This document shows, piece after piece, positions 10,032 to 19,108 of a stretch of 47,979 nt of DNA. The DNA comes from Bacteroidota bacterium (GTDB taxonomy: Bacteria; Bacteroidota; Bacteroidia; UBA4408), in contig CAUJCU010000006.1 in NCBI GenBank assembly GCA_963169745.1, positions 1 to 47,979 of the forward strand, read 5' to 3'. The position numbers were made by a program, and so were the translations under genes. The stretch's first letter is position 1; each line of letters opens with the position of its first letter. The notes under the pieces are model-generated. The model was given only the letters and a program-made list of their open reading frames with translations, was not told where the DNA came from and did no database searches.

Positions 10032-10062
10032 TTGGATTTTTTCAACAGAATAATCATTTTTG
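10032..10062 (+). promoter_or_regulatory. Weak dyad and -7-like element before the YitT gene
   Basis: TTG-N8-CAA (10032-10045) has the half-site spacing of Crp/Fnr-type operators (TTGGA/TTCAA). It is followed by CATTTTTG (10055-10062), seven of eight matches to TAnnTTTG. Both are tentative. Confidence 0.25.
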
Positions 10063-10127
10063 TAAGAATTGTAAAAAAGTAACTCTATTAGCTTAAAAAC
10101 GAAACAACCATATCATTTGATTGCCCG

Positions 10128-11099
10128 ATGAATCCTATATGGAAATCAATAATTACTCAGTTTATACTGAAAAAGAAAAATAGAAAACGACACCGTAAAG
10201 AGTATAGTAATTTTGAACTTGCTAAGGGATATAAAGAGCTGTTTATTTATGTGAGGCGCTTTGTCAAGGATTTATTTTTAATTGCTATTGGCGTTTTTTC
10301 AGCATCATTTGGTTTAAAAGGCTTTCTATTAACCAATCATTTTATTGATGGAGGCGCTACCGGAATCTCATTACTCATTTCTGTTCTTACGAATATTCCG
10401 CTGCATTGGCTCATTGTTGGAATTAATATTCCCTTTATTATATTGGGATATAAAACAATGGGACGTTTATTTACAATTAAAACAATTATCGCTATAAGTG
10501 CATTATCAATAGTTTTAGCGCTAGTTGAATTTCCTAATGTTACCAATGATAACTTACTGGTGGCATTATTTGGTGGCCTTTTTTTAGGAGCAGGCATAGG
10601 GTTTGCTGTAAGAGGAGGCTCTGTAATTGATGGAACCGAAGTGTTGGCTATTTTTTTAAGTCGAAAACTGGGGGCTACAATGGGTGATGTGGTTATGATG
10701 ATTAACGTCATTATTTTCTCAACAGCAGCTTATTTTTTAGGAATAGAAATTGCTCTTTATTCGATGGTTACATATTTTTCAGCATCTAAAACTTTAGACT
10801 TTATCGTAGAAGGAATTGAAGAATATATCGGAGTTACTATTGTCTCTTCACACAGCGAAGATATTCGTCAAATGATTATTCATCACATGGGCAGGGGAGT
10901 AACCATATACAGTGGGAAACGAGGTTATGGAAAAAAAGGAGAGAGCAAAGAAGTAGATATTATTTATACTGTAATTACGAGATTGGAAATTACAAAGTTA
11001 ACAACTGAAATAGAGAAAATTGAACCTACAGCATTTGTAGTTATGAATAGAGTTAAAGATACCAAAGGCGGAATGATTAAAAAAAGACCACTGCATTAG
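10128..11099 (+). CDS. YitT family membrane protein (DUF161 + DUF2179)
   Basis: The 323-residue integral membrane protein begins with a basic cytoplasmic extension of about 45 residues (KKKNRKRHRKE). Five to six hydrophobic segments follow, containing the family's FLLTNHFIDGGATGISLLIS and GGLFLGAGIGFAVRGGSVIDGTEVLA blocks. The cytoplasmic DUF2179 domain occupies about 240-320 (GVTIYSGKRGYG). YitT-type proteins are putative transporters, and the substrate is not established for this group. The basic N-terminal extension is longer than I expect for the family. It appears to be a single-gene unit. Confidence 0.88.
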   Translation: MNPIWKSIITQFILKKKNRKRHRKEYSNFELAKGYKELFIYVRRFVKDLFLIAIGVFSASFGLKGFLLTNHFIDGGATGISLLISVLTNIPLHWLIVGINIPFIILGYKTMGRLFTIKTIIAISALSIVLALVEFPNVTNDNLLVALFGGLFLGAGIGFAVRGGSVIDGTEVLAIFLSRKLGATMGDVVMMINVIIFSTAAYFLGIEIALYSMVTYFSASKTLDFIVEGIEEYIGVTIVSSHSEDIRQMIIHHMGRGVTIYSGKRGYGKKGESKEVDIIYTVITRLEITKLTTEIEKIEPTAFVVMNRVKDTKGGMIKKRPLH

Positions 11100-11150
11100 G
11101 CTTTAATATGTGATAGATAATTAGAAATTTGCTGTTAAGCCCTGTTTTTT

Positions 11151-11840
11151 ATGAGTAATATTAAAGAGCATGAACTTATTGAGGGATATAAAAAAATACT
11201 GGTTAACTACTTGCCCAGCCCTACAGTACACACTATTGCTTTATGGATAAGACACTATAATTTCGATTTAAAGATAACAGCCGGGCGAAGTACCAAGTTG
11301 GGTGATTATAGGAGCCCTTATGGGGGCAAACGACATCGTATTTCTATTAATCACAACCTAAATCCCTACTCTTTTTTAATAACTCTTGTCCATGAGGTTG
11401 CTCACCTAACTACGTATCAAAAACACAAGCACCCAATTAAACCTCACGGACTTGAGTGGAGAAGCGAATTTCAAGCGCTAATGACTCCATTTCTTAATCA
11501 GCATATTTTACCTCCAGAGGTAGAAGAATCACTAAAACAATATTTACTCCATCCGGCTGCCTCAACCTGCTCTGACGATGCCTTATTGCGCGCATTAAAG
11601 AAATATGACAAATCCAGAGATCATTGGGTGCATTTAGAAGAAATACCACAAAATTCAATATTCAGGATAGCACAAAATCGCATTTTTGAAAAAAGAGAAA
11701 AGCTTCGAAAGCGCTATAAATGCATCGAAATAAATACACAAAGAGTCTATTTGTTTAGCCCTTTGGCAGAAGTAATACCCTTTAAACCTAAACTAGAGGG
11801 CAAACACAATAAAGAAAACACCCCCACCAAGGAGCTATAG
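11151..11840 (+). CDS. SprT-like zinc metalloprotein
   Basis: The 229-residue protein has the metallopeptidase motif HEVAH (81-85) and a second histidine in PHGLEW (His99), the pattern of the SprT/Spartan family. An N-terminal helical part precedes this, with GRSTKLGDYR near 45 and the strand HRISINHNL. Eukaryotic Spartan cleaves DNA-protein crosslinks; the bacterial SprT-like role is not established. The C-terminal 90 residues lack the zinc-ribbon cysteines of longer SprT proteins. The next gene, ctaB, starts after about 40 bases. Confidence 0.85.
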   Translation: MSNIKEHELIEGYKKILVNYLPSPTVHTIALWIRHYNFDLKITAGRSTKLGDYRSPYGGKRHRISINHNLNPYSFLITLVHEVAHLTTYQKHKHPIKPHGLEWRSEFQALMTPFLNQHILPPEVEESLKQYLLHPAASTCSDDALLRALKKYDKSRDHWVHLEEIPQNSIFRIAQNRIFEKREKLRKRYKCIEINTQRVYLFSPLAEVIPFKPKLEGKHNKENTPTKEL

Positions 11841-11878
11841 AAAGCTACTCAAAAACTTATAATATTTATATGTAATTT

Positions 11879-12811
11879 TTGAATAATTTAATACCTTTGT
11901 TCTCCGAAAAAGATTCCCTTTTGAGCGCTGAAATTATTAAAGAAGAAACTGCACATACCCGATTAAGTCTGCGTGATATTGCACTATTTGGAAAGCTTAG
12001 ACTGGCTACTCTTGTTGTTATGTCGGCTGCTTTTTGCTTTATCCTGGCATCAGATAAGGTAGATTACACTAAACTTTTAGTTATTGTTGTAGGTGGATTT
12101 TTGGTAACTGCTGCAAGCAACGGCTTTAACCAAATTATTGAACGTGATTTGGATAAGCTAATGACCCGAACACAAAACCGCCCCTTACCAACCGGGCGTA
12201 TGACTGTGAATCAAGCAATTTTTATTGCTGTATTTATGGGAATTTTGGGTATTGCCATGCTTTGGTTTTTTATTAACCCGTTAAGCGGTATATTAGGTAC
12301 TATAGCATTAATTTCCTATGCTTTTATTTACACCCCATCAAAACAAAAAACACCTTTAGCTGTTGTTATTGGGGCTTTTCCTGGAGCTATTCCGCCTATG
12401 CTAGGGTATGCTGCTGTAAGCGGGCAAATGACAATTGAGGCCTTTTCTCTGTTTAGTGGGCAATTTATGTGGCAGTTTCCACACTTTTGGGCTATTGCTT
12501 GGGTAATGGATCATGACTATAAAAAAGCCGGATTCAAGTTGCTCCCATCAGGCGGAGGGCGCGATAAAAGTAGTGCTTTTCAAATTTTAATTTATACACT
12601 CTTATTGCTGCCCATAAGTTTAATGCCTATTATTTTAAGAATGGCGGGTCCAATTGCTGCCGTTGTTATAATTATTTTAGGACTTTTCTTAATTGCACAA
12701 ACTATAAAGTTGTATCGTAAATGTGATATTAAATCTGCCCAACAACTCATGTTTGGATCGTTTATATATTTACCTGTGATGCAGTTAGCCCTTATTTTTG
12801 ATAAAATATAA
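11879..12811 (+). CDS. ctaB: Protohaem IX farnesyltransferase (haem O synthase)
   Basis: This UbiA-family prenyltransferase makes haem O, the precursor of haem A for cytochrome oxidases. It is 310 residues with about eight to nine membrane segments. The first Asp-rich motif lies in ERDLDKLMTRTQNRPLPTG and the second in DHDYKKAGFKLLP. The start is uncertain: the only initiator near the expected position is TTG at 11879, because TAA lies two codons upstream; another TTG occurs about 14 codons in. It is followed after three bases by a cytochrome oxidase subunit III gene, which supports its role in oxidase maturation. Confidence 0.93.
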   Translation: MNNLIPLFSEKDSLLSAEIIKEETAHTRLSLRDIALFGKLRLATLVVMSAAFCFILASDKVDYTKLLVIVVGGFLVTAASNGFNQIIERDLDKLMTRTQNRPLPTGRMTVNQAIFIAVFMGILGIAMLWFFINPLSGILGTIALISYAFIYTPSKQKTPLAVVIGAFPGAIPPMLGYAAVSGQMTIEAFSLFSGQFMWQFPHFWAIAWVMDHDYKKAGFKLLPSGGGRDKSSAFQILIYTLLLLPISLMPIILRMAGPIAAVVIIILGLFLIAQTIKLYRKCDIKSAQQLMFGSFIYLPVMQLALIFDKI

Positions 12812-12814
12812 CTG

Positions 12815-13402
12815 ATGGACAATTTAAGCAATGATTTGAACTTAAATCCCGGCCTAAAAGAGCGCACTGCCAAGTTGCTGCTGTATATTTCAATTGGAAG
12901 TATTGTTATGGCTTTTGCCGGACTAACCAGTGCCTATGTGGTAACTGTTGGGAGTGGTGCCGCCTTGCAGTTTGACTTACCATCTGTTTTATATTTGAGC
13001 ACAGCTGTTATCTTAATGAGCAGCTTAACAATCAATATGGCTTTGGTGTCTATACGAAAAAACAACTTTTCAAAAACTACGCTATGGCTGCTAATTACAT
13101 TTGTTTTAGGAATTATTTTTTCAGCATCTCAATGGCTCGCTTGGCAAGAGTTGTACCAAAATAAAATATATTTTGCAGGAGCTCAAAGCAATGCCGGTGG
13201 CTCATTTTTATATGTGATTACAGGTTTGCACGTAGCGCACTTAACTGGAGGTTTACTGTACTTGATAGGGGTCATAGTGCGGTCAATCAAAAAGCAATTT
13301 ACAGCCGAAAATCATTTAAAAATAAAACTTTGTGCTATTTATTGGCATTTTTTAGATCTACTTTGGATCTATCTGTTCTTATTTTTGCTCTCATTCCGGT
13401 AA
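12815..13402 (+). CDS. Haem-copper oxidase subunit III
   Basis: The 195-residue membrane protein has five predicted segments, the short form of subunit III. Recognisable blocks are LTSAYVVTVG in the first segment, AQWLAWQEL-like SASQWLAWQELY, the HVAHLTGGLLYL segment and the C-terminal YWHFLDLLWIYLFLFL. It supports the catalytic core of an aa3-type oxidase in the inner membrane. It starts three bases after ctaB. The catalytic subunits I and II are not in this window, so this is a split arrangement. Confidence 0.92.
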   Translation: MDNLSNDLNLNPGLKERTAKLLLYISIGSIVMAFAGLTSAYVVTVGSGAALQFDLPSVLYLSTAVILMSSLTINMALVSIRKNNFSKTTLWLLITFVLGIIFSASQWLAWQELYQNKIYFAGAQSNAGGSFLYVITGLHVAHLTGGLLYLIGVIVRSIKKQFTAENHLKIKLCAIYWHFLDLLWIYLFLFLLSFR

Positions 13403-13705
13403 AAACACCCCCATCTAAAATTGGTTTAAAAAAAATAAGCCAAAAGCACTAATTTTTTTGTAGTAACATTTTCATAATTGGTCTATTAATTGACCCAAAA
13501 TATAGTGTTATTCATTGACTTTTATGGGTTTTACATAAAAACAGATAATTTCATTTTAACACCCAAATATGACGGCCATCATATTTTTAAAATAATTCAT
13601 CTCCTAAAATTGTTTGATTTTTTAGAAGCACAATTGCTAAATAGCTTTTTAACTTAAATAGTTTTTTTGTAAAATTGCTTATCTAACAAATCAACACACA
13701 ACATT
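13403..13705. other. Intergenic region with 22-bp near-perfect palindrome
   Basis: No gene is visible here. At 13565-13586 a palindrome of 22 bases, AAATATGAyGGCCrTCATATTT in form with one mismatched pair, lies 120 bases before the first gene of the envelope redox set. It could be an operator for that set or a hairpin; no T run follows closely enough for a classic terminator (only five T). Confidence 0.45.
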
Positions 13706-14527
13706 ATGAAAAAAGTAATTATTATAGTTTTGGCATTTACAGCAATTTCGCTAATAGAGTATAAAAGTGCCATTAGCTATCCTCAGGGAGCACCAGATGG
13801 TAACACCGGTTCTCCGTATGACGCTCAAACATGCGCCTCCTATTGCCACGCAGGAGCCCCGGTTACAACTCTTCCCGGACTAATTTCCTCCAATATTCCT
13901 GCAAGCGGATATATACCCGGAACCACCTATACCATAACAGCTCAAATTAACGGAATAGGGCATACCAAGTTTGGGTTTCAGATTTCACCTATGGACAGTT
14001 TAGGAAATGTTTTAGGAGCTATGGCAGAGCAAAACTCAGAAACACAAATTACCGGTATGGGTAGGTATATTACGCACACCATATCTGCTACCGATGGTGT
14101 TGGCTCTCGCACATGGGTTTTTGATTGGACAGCACCCAATAATGTCTCTAAAGTTACCTTTTACGGGGCGTTTAATGTAACCAATAACAATAGCAGCAGT
14201 TCGGGAGATACCGTTTATACCACAACCTATAAGGTTCATAAAGATACTTCTAACCTTACAGCTATTGATGTTTTAGCTACAAAAACAGGATTGGCTGTAT
14301 TTCCCAATCCCGTAAAAGATTATTTTACGGTGCAAACTCAAGATCAAGATAGTGAAGCAGAAATAAAAATATACGCTTTAGATGGACGTGAAGTTTATCA
14401 TGCACATGTACCTCAGGTAAATGGCACATACAGTCTTCCGGAGCACGTGTTATCAGGAATTTATTATATACAAGTACAAACATTAAACAACCGATATCTC
14501 CATAAAATAATGGTTCATAAACAATAA
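13706..14527 (+). CDS. Secreted anchor-V / reeler-like protein with T9SS sorting domain
   Basis: The 273-residue exported protein has a signal peptide (about 1-24) and a choice-of-anchor V/reeler-like beta domain (about 45-185, including FGFQISPMDSLGNVLG and TWVFDWTAP). A T9SS type A sorting domain covers about 197-273 (VFPNPVKDYF, LSGIYYIQVQT, HKIMVHKQ). Relatives in this family carry a CxxCH haem-binding motif after the signal peptide; here the corresponding site is CASYCH (Cys43, Cys47, His48), with three residues between the cysteines. It should reach the cell surface or medium. It starts the co-directional 13706-20405 set, 19 bases before the lysyl-oxidase-like gene. Confidence 0.85.
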   Translation: MKKVIIIVLAFTAISLIEYKSAISYPQGAPDGNTGSPYDAQTCASYCHAGAPVTTLPGLISSNIPASGYIPGTTYTITAQINGIGHTKFGFQISPMDSLGNVLGAMAEQNSETQITGMGRYITHTISATDGVGSRTWVFDWTAPNNVSKVTFYGAFNVTNNNSSSSGDTVYTTTYKVHKDTSNLTAIDVLATKTGLAVFPNPVKDYFTVQTQDQDSEAEIKIYALDGREVYHAHVPQVNGTYSLPEHVLSGIYYIQVQTLNNRYLHKIMVHKQ

Positions 14528-14546
14528 AATTTAATAATCCAACCAC

Positions 14547-16619
14547 ATGAAAAAAATAGCTTTACTCGTTTCCTTCTTGCTGCTGCACCATTGGGTATCA
14601 GCTCAGTGCACTACTACAAATGCCACCAGTTGTATGTGCAAAGATCCGCAAGAAACTAATTGTGACTTACTTCCAGATATTACCATATCGTGGATGGGGC
14701 TTGAGTCGTATTCATCAGGGCCTACAGAATACAGTCAAACCGGAAATGGAGTAAATAATGGGCGATTAAAAGTGTCTGGTGTTACCCCAAATATTGGGCA
14801 TGGTCCTTTAAATGTTTTTGGACAGTGGGACTCTGCCGGAACAACCTGGTCTTATTTTTTATGTGGAAGCGATACCTTTTTGGCTCCGGCTTCGGGATTT
14901 ACGTGCCCTAATGGCAATCCGGTTCCTATGCAACTTCCAAAACAACGTATATATCATAAATCCGGAAACACCATGTCTTCCTATACACGCTTTATGGGAC
15001 CTGTTACTTATCGTGGCGGAGGCTCATTGTATAATGATGAATGGGGAATATTTTCCTTACGTATAAAAGACCCCGCAGTGCCTGACCCACGTGATTGGAA
15101 CATAGTAGGATGGGGTCATAAACTCGGTTTCTGTTTAATGGATTATAATGAATGTAGCGATTGGCCAGGTCATTGCCGTGATGACAATACCGTTTACCAA
15201 CAAGGCAATTCGTTGTCGAACGCTAATTTCCCTAACTGGGGTCTGGGTGGTGGTTCGTATGGCTGCTCCTCATACGGTCAAGGTATTTCAAGTGGTTATG
15301 AGGATATTTACAGTAAAAGCTTAGATGGTATGTGGATAAACATTCCGCCCGGAACTTGTAATGGTGATTACTGGATTGTATATGAAGTGGACCCCCGTAA
15401 TTATTTTTTGGAAGAGGATGAAACCAATAACTACACAGCAATTCCATACACTTTAACACAACAAGCTCCGGCCGGAAATCCAATTATTAAAATAATTCCG
15501 GAACATAGCAAATACCTTTGCAATGGGAATAATGAACTTGTGAAAATTACAGCAACTGCGGGATTATCTTATTTATGGTCAACCGGACAAACAACTCAAA
15601 GTATTATAGTTGGGCCGGGTACTTACAATGTTACTGTAACTAATTACTGCGGTACAGGAACAGCCTCTTATACCGTTGTAGGAAGTAATACGCCTGCAAA
15701 TCCGGTATCAAACGACCAAACAATTTGTACCGGTACTCAAGCAACGCTCACAGCATCGGGAAGTAATTTAACTTGGTTTGATGATAATAATATGATAGTG
15801 GGCACAGGAAATAATTTTACGACACCTATTCTAAGCTCAAATACCACTTATCATGTTCAAGATGAAGCTATTTATCCAGGACAAATAACCCATACCGGAA
15901 AAACAGATAATTCGGGAGGCGGAGGCAACAGCAACAGCAGTAGCTATTTAATATTTGATGTGTATCGACCACTTACAATAAAATCGGTAAAAGTTTATGC
16001 AAATGGTGCTGGAAACAGAACAATAGCAGTTATGGACGAAATAGGAATTGTTCTGCAAGGAGGTATTTTTAATATACCCGATGGCGAATCGCGTGTTAAC
16101 TTAAACTTTACCTTACAACCGGGAAAAAACTATTCCATAAGAACCACCAGTTCAAACCCCAATTTATATAGAAACAATGCCGGGGTTACTTATCCTTATA
16201 CAATGACAGATACACTGTCCATAATTAGTACAAATCAGGGAGACCAATATTATTATTTTTATTATGATTGGGAAGTTGAGGTTGGAGGAGCAACATGTTT
16301 AAGCCAACCAACACCGGTTACTGCCTTTGTTGATGTGTGCACAGGAATTGATGATAAATGGGATTTGAATAACAATATCTCAGTTTATCCAACAGCCTCA
16401 ACAGGGAAGTTTAATGTGGATATTTTTATGCCAGGCACCAATGATGCCCTATTAAAAGTACATGAATTAACAGGAAGAGAAATTTATTCAGATAAATTAA
16501 GTAATATTTCAGGTAAAAACACTTCTGTTATTAACCTTGAAGGATATTCACGCGGAATTTACTTACTGGATATAACTATAGGCCGAAAAAGTTATGTCCG
16601 AAAACTGGTAGTGCAATAG
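14547..16619 (+). CDS. Lysyl-oxidase-like T9SS protein lacking copper ligands
   Basis: The 690-residue secreted protein has a signal peptide (1-19), a lysyl-oxidase (PF01186-type) domain at about 40-305, Ig-like segments (310-590) and a T9SS type A sorting domain (about 610-690). The LOX match is clear in GHKLGFCLMD (190-199), EDIYSKSLDGMWINIPPG (252-269) and the VDPRNYFLEEDETNN block. Lys192 and Tyr255 align with Lys320 and Tyr355 of human LOX, which form the LTQ cofactor. The copper-binding His-x-His-x-His segment is missing: the aligned stretch around 154-166 (TYRGGGSLYNDEW) has no histidine, and none occurs between 138 and 190. Amine oxidase activity is therefore doubtful. Its neighbours are redox proteins. 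Confidence 0.85.
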   Translation: MKKIALLVSFLLLHHWVSAQCTTTNATSCMCKDPQETNCDLLPDITISWMGLESYSSGPTEYSQTGNGVNNGRLKVSGVTPNIGHGPLNVFGQWDSAGTTWSYFLCGSDTFLAPASGFTCPNGNPVPMQLPKQRIYHKSGNTMSSYTRFMGPVTYRGGGSLYNDEWGIFSLRIKDPAVPDPRDWNIVGWGHKLGFCLMDYNECSDWPGHCRDDNTVYQQGNSLSNANFPNWGLGGGSYGCSSYGQGISSGYEDIYSKSLDGMWINIPPGTCNGDYWIVYEVDPRNYFLEEDETNNYTAIPYTLTQQAPAGNPIIKIIPEHSKYLCNGNNELVKITATAGLSYLWSTGQTTQSIIVGPGTYNVTVTNYCGTGTASYTVVGSNTPANPVSNDQTICTGTQATLTASGSNLTWFDDNNMIVGTGNNFTTPILSSNTTYHVQDEAIYPGQITHTGKTDNSGGGGNSNSSSYLIFDVYRPLTIKSVKVYANGAGNRTIAVMDEIGIVLQGGIFNIPDGESRVNLNFTLQPGKNYSIRTTSSNPNLYRNNAGVTYPYTMTDTLSIISTNQGDQYYYFYYDWEVEVGGATCLSQPTPVTAFVDVCTGIDDKWDLNNNISVYPTASTGKFNVDIFMPGTNDALLKVHELTGREIYSDKLSNISGKNTSVINLEGYSRGIYLLDITIGRKSYVRKLVVQ

Positions 16620-16651
16620 CTACGAGCTTTTCGGAGAAATAAATACAGGGA

Positions 16652-18685
16652 ATGACTGCTAAAGCGAATATTAAACGAAAAGAGAAGTGGGGAAAATGGA
16701 GAGCAGCATCATTAACAGCAGTTTATGTTCTGATGGGTATTCATATTGCTCATTGGAAGATGTATGGCAATACGCTGGCCCCGTTAGAGTTTAATGAAGT
16801 ACTGTATTCCCTGCATTTGGGTATTATTACTGCAGGCTTCATTTTTATGGGATTAACCATTATTGGTACCCTTATTTTTGGTCGCTTTTTCTGCTCCTGG
16901 GCTTGCCATATTTTAGCCTTGCAAGATTTTTCAGAATGGATCTTGCTGAAGTTACGCATTAAGCCTAAAAATACTATTTCCAGAGCTTTTATTATAGTTC
17001 CTTACGTTACTATGCTTTATCTGTTTGTTTGGCCACAAATTAGCCGTATTATAGAGGGTAAAGCAATGGCTAAACTTCATATACAAACCGATGCAAATGG
17101 GTGGGCATCGTTTGTTACCAATGATTTTTGGAGAAATTTACCTAGTGTTCCGGTTACTTTATTGACTTTTTTTGTATGCGGATTTGCTGTTATTTATTTT
17201 TTAGGAACACGAAGTTTTTGCCAAAAAGTTTGCCCCTATGGAGCTGTATTTTCATTAGCCGATAAAGTTGCCCCCGGAAAAATAAAACTTACCGGAGATT
17301 GCAATCAATGTGGGGTTTGTACGGCTCATTGTAGTTCTCATATAATTGTTCATAAAGAAATAGAACAGTTTGGTAAGGTGGTAAACTCAGACTGCTTAAA
17401 AGACTTGGATTGTGTGGCTGTTTGCCCCAATGATGCCATACAGTTTGGATTTACAAAACCTTCTTTTTCACAATCATTTAAAAAAATAGAAAATCACAAA
17501 ACTCCTTATTCTTTTAGCTGGACAGAAGATATAGCACTAGGTGTATTAACCTTGGTTTTTGTTATTATATACAGGGGTTTGTACGGTGCTGTACCTTTTT
17601 TATTAGCTGTAACTATTGCCGTGCTTCTTGCTTGGGTTAGTGTTTTATTTGTACGTATTTTTACCAAAGATTTTGTTACATTAAGTAAATTTGTTTTAAA
17701 ACAAGGAAACAAAATAAATACAATGGGGCAAACCTTTATAGTGTTTATGGTGCTGGTTCTTACTTTTAGTGTGCATAGTGCTTATGTGCATTATCAAAAT
17801 TATAGAGGAGATATTTTATACCATGCCTATATACTTAATATCGGAAAAGCTGAAAATCAAGCTGCCCAAAAAGATATTTTACAAGCTGCCAAAACGTATC
17901 TGCAAACTGCTTCAAACTGGGGTTTGTATTCGCCATTTACGCTAAATCGGGAGCTTGCAGCTATTTATCTTACTGAGAAAGATTACCCCAATGCTGAAAA
18001 ATTTTTAAATAAAATGTTGGCCGAAAAGCCACATGACTTTGAAGCGCGCTTGCGGTTATCAAAACTTTATTTTGTTACGAAACGCGAAAACGATGCCGTA
18101 GCGGAGCTGCAACAGATTATTACAGCTAAATCAATGCATACAACAACTAAAGAGCTGGGCGTGTTAAGCGAAGCCCATGTTACCTTAGGGCATATTGAAG
18201 AGAAAAACGGATTTCCTTCTTCAGCACTAAATCATTATCGCGAAAGCTTAAAAATTAACCCTAGTAATAGTGAAGCAATGTTGGCTTTAGGGGTTATTTT
18301 AACACGCTCAGGTCAGGTTAAAGAGGCTGAGAAGTACTTAAGTGCCTGTATTAAATTAATGCCTGAGTCGGCTTTGTTACACAATAATTTAAGTGCTGTT
18401 TATTTAAGATTAAACAATACAGAACAGGCCGCTATACATCTTCAAAAACTCATTCAGTTGCAACCCGAAAATCCGGTAGCATACTATAATTTGGGAATGA
18501 TTACTTTACGCGGAGGCCATCAAAGCGAAGCAATCAGACTATTTATGAAAGCTTTAGCTTTAAAGCCAGATTATACACATGCTCAAATAGGCTTAGAAAT
18601 GGCAGAAGGAAACAACAAGGAATTATCAAAAGAAAATACAACACAAAAAAAAACCAACTTACATAAGTTAACAGCCCAAAATTAA
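16652..18685 (+). CDS. Membrane polyferredoxin (NapH/CcoG-like) fused to TPR domain
   Basis: The 677-residue protein has four to five N-terminal membrane segments with GRFFCSWACH (77-86) and SFCQKVCPYGA (187-197), the paired CxxxC motifs of NapH/CcoG/NosR-type electron carriers. Two [4Fe-4S] ferredoxin motifs follow: Cys217, 220, 223, 227, and a second with Cys248, 254, 258. A second membrane part (about 293-390) leads into a TPR region (about 400-660), probably periplasmic. It would pass electrons from the quinone pool or cytosol to an exported partner. It follows the LOX-like gene by 32 bases and precedes a cytochrome c by 9, suggesting one electron-transfer unit. Confidence 0.88.
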   Translation: MTAKANIKRKEKWGKWRAASLTAVYVLMGIHIAHWKMYGNTLAPLEFNEVLYSLHLGIITAGFIFMGLTIIGTLIFGRFFCSWACHILALQDFSEWILLKLRIKPKNTISRAFIIVPYVTMLYLFVWPQISRIIEGKAMAKLHIQTDANGWASFVTNDFWRNLPSVPVTLLTFFVCGFAVIYFLGTRSFCQKVCPYGAVFSLADKVAPGKIKLTGDCNQCGVCTAHCSSHIIVHKEIEQFGKVVNSDCLKDLDCVAVCPNDAIQFGFTKPSFSQSFKKIENHKTPYSFSWTEDIALGVLTLVFVIIYRGLYGAVPFLLAVTIAVLLAWVSVLFVRIFTKDFVTLSKFVLKQGNKINTMGQTFIVFMVLVLTFSVHSAYVHYQNYRGDILYHAYILNIGKAENQAAQKDILQAAKTYLQTASNWGLYSPFTLNRELAAIYLTEKDYPNAEKFLNKMLAEKPHDFEARLRLSKLYFVTKRENDAVAELQQIITAKSMHTTTKELGVLSEAHVTLGHIEEKNGFPSSALNHYRESLKINPSNSEAMLALGVILTRSGQVKEAEKYLSACIKLMPESALLHNNLSAVYLRLNNTEQAAIHLQKLIQLQPENPVAYYNLGMITLRGGHQSEAIRLFMKALALKPDYTHAQIGLEMAEGNNKELSKENTTQKKTNLHKLTAQN

Positions 18686-18694
18686 ACCATATTT

Positions 18695-19108
18695 ATGCAC
18701 ACATTGCGTGTAATCTTGATATCAATAGCCCTCTGGGTTGTTTTTAACAGCCATAGTCAAACAACCCAAACAGTATGGAAAGCACCGGCTTCATACGACA
18801 CATTACGAAATCCCTTTACAAATAATCCTAAGGCTATTGCCGAAGGAAAAAAAATTTATGAAAGCACTTGCTGGACGTGTCATGGGCTTTCAGGGAAAGG
18901 AGATGGGCCTGCTGCAGCATCAATGAACCCCAAGCCTGCCGACCATACTTCCGGAAAATTAATGAATGAATCTGATGGCGCTTTGCTATGGAAAATTACT
19001 AAAGGCAGAGGGGCTATGCCGGCTTATGAACAAATGTTTTCAAAGCAGCAAAGATGGAAATTGGTTAGTTATATTCGCGAATTAGGAAAAAATCAGACTG
19101 AAAAATGA
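18695..19108 (+). CDS. Periplasmic monohaem cytochrome c
   Basis: The 137-residue class I cytochrome c has a signal peptide (1-21), the haem-attachment motif CWTCH (59-63) and a likely axial methionine in GRGAMPAY (Met108). Soluble periplasmic electron carrier is the expected role. It overlaps the following beta-barrel gene by four bases (ATGA), which implies translational coupling, and it directly follows the polyferredoxin-TPR gene, its most plausible electron donor or acceptor. Confidence 0.93.
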   Translation: MHTLRVILISIALWVVFNSHSQTTQTVWKAPASYDTLRNPFTNNPKAIAEGKKIYESTCWTCHGLSGKGDGPAAASMNPKPADHTSGKLMNESDGALLWKITKGRGAMPAYEQMFSKQQRWKLVSYIRELGKNQTEK

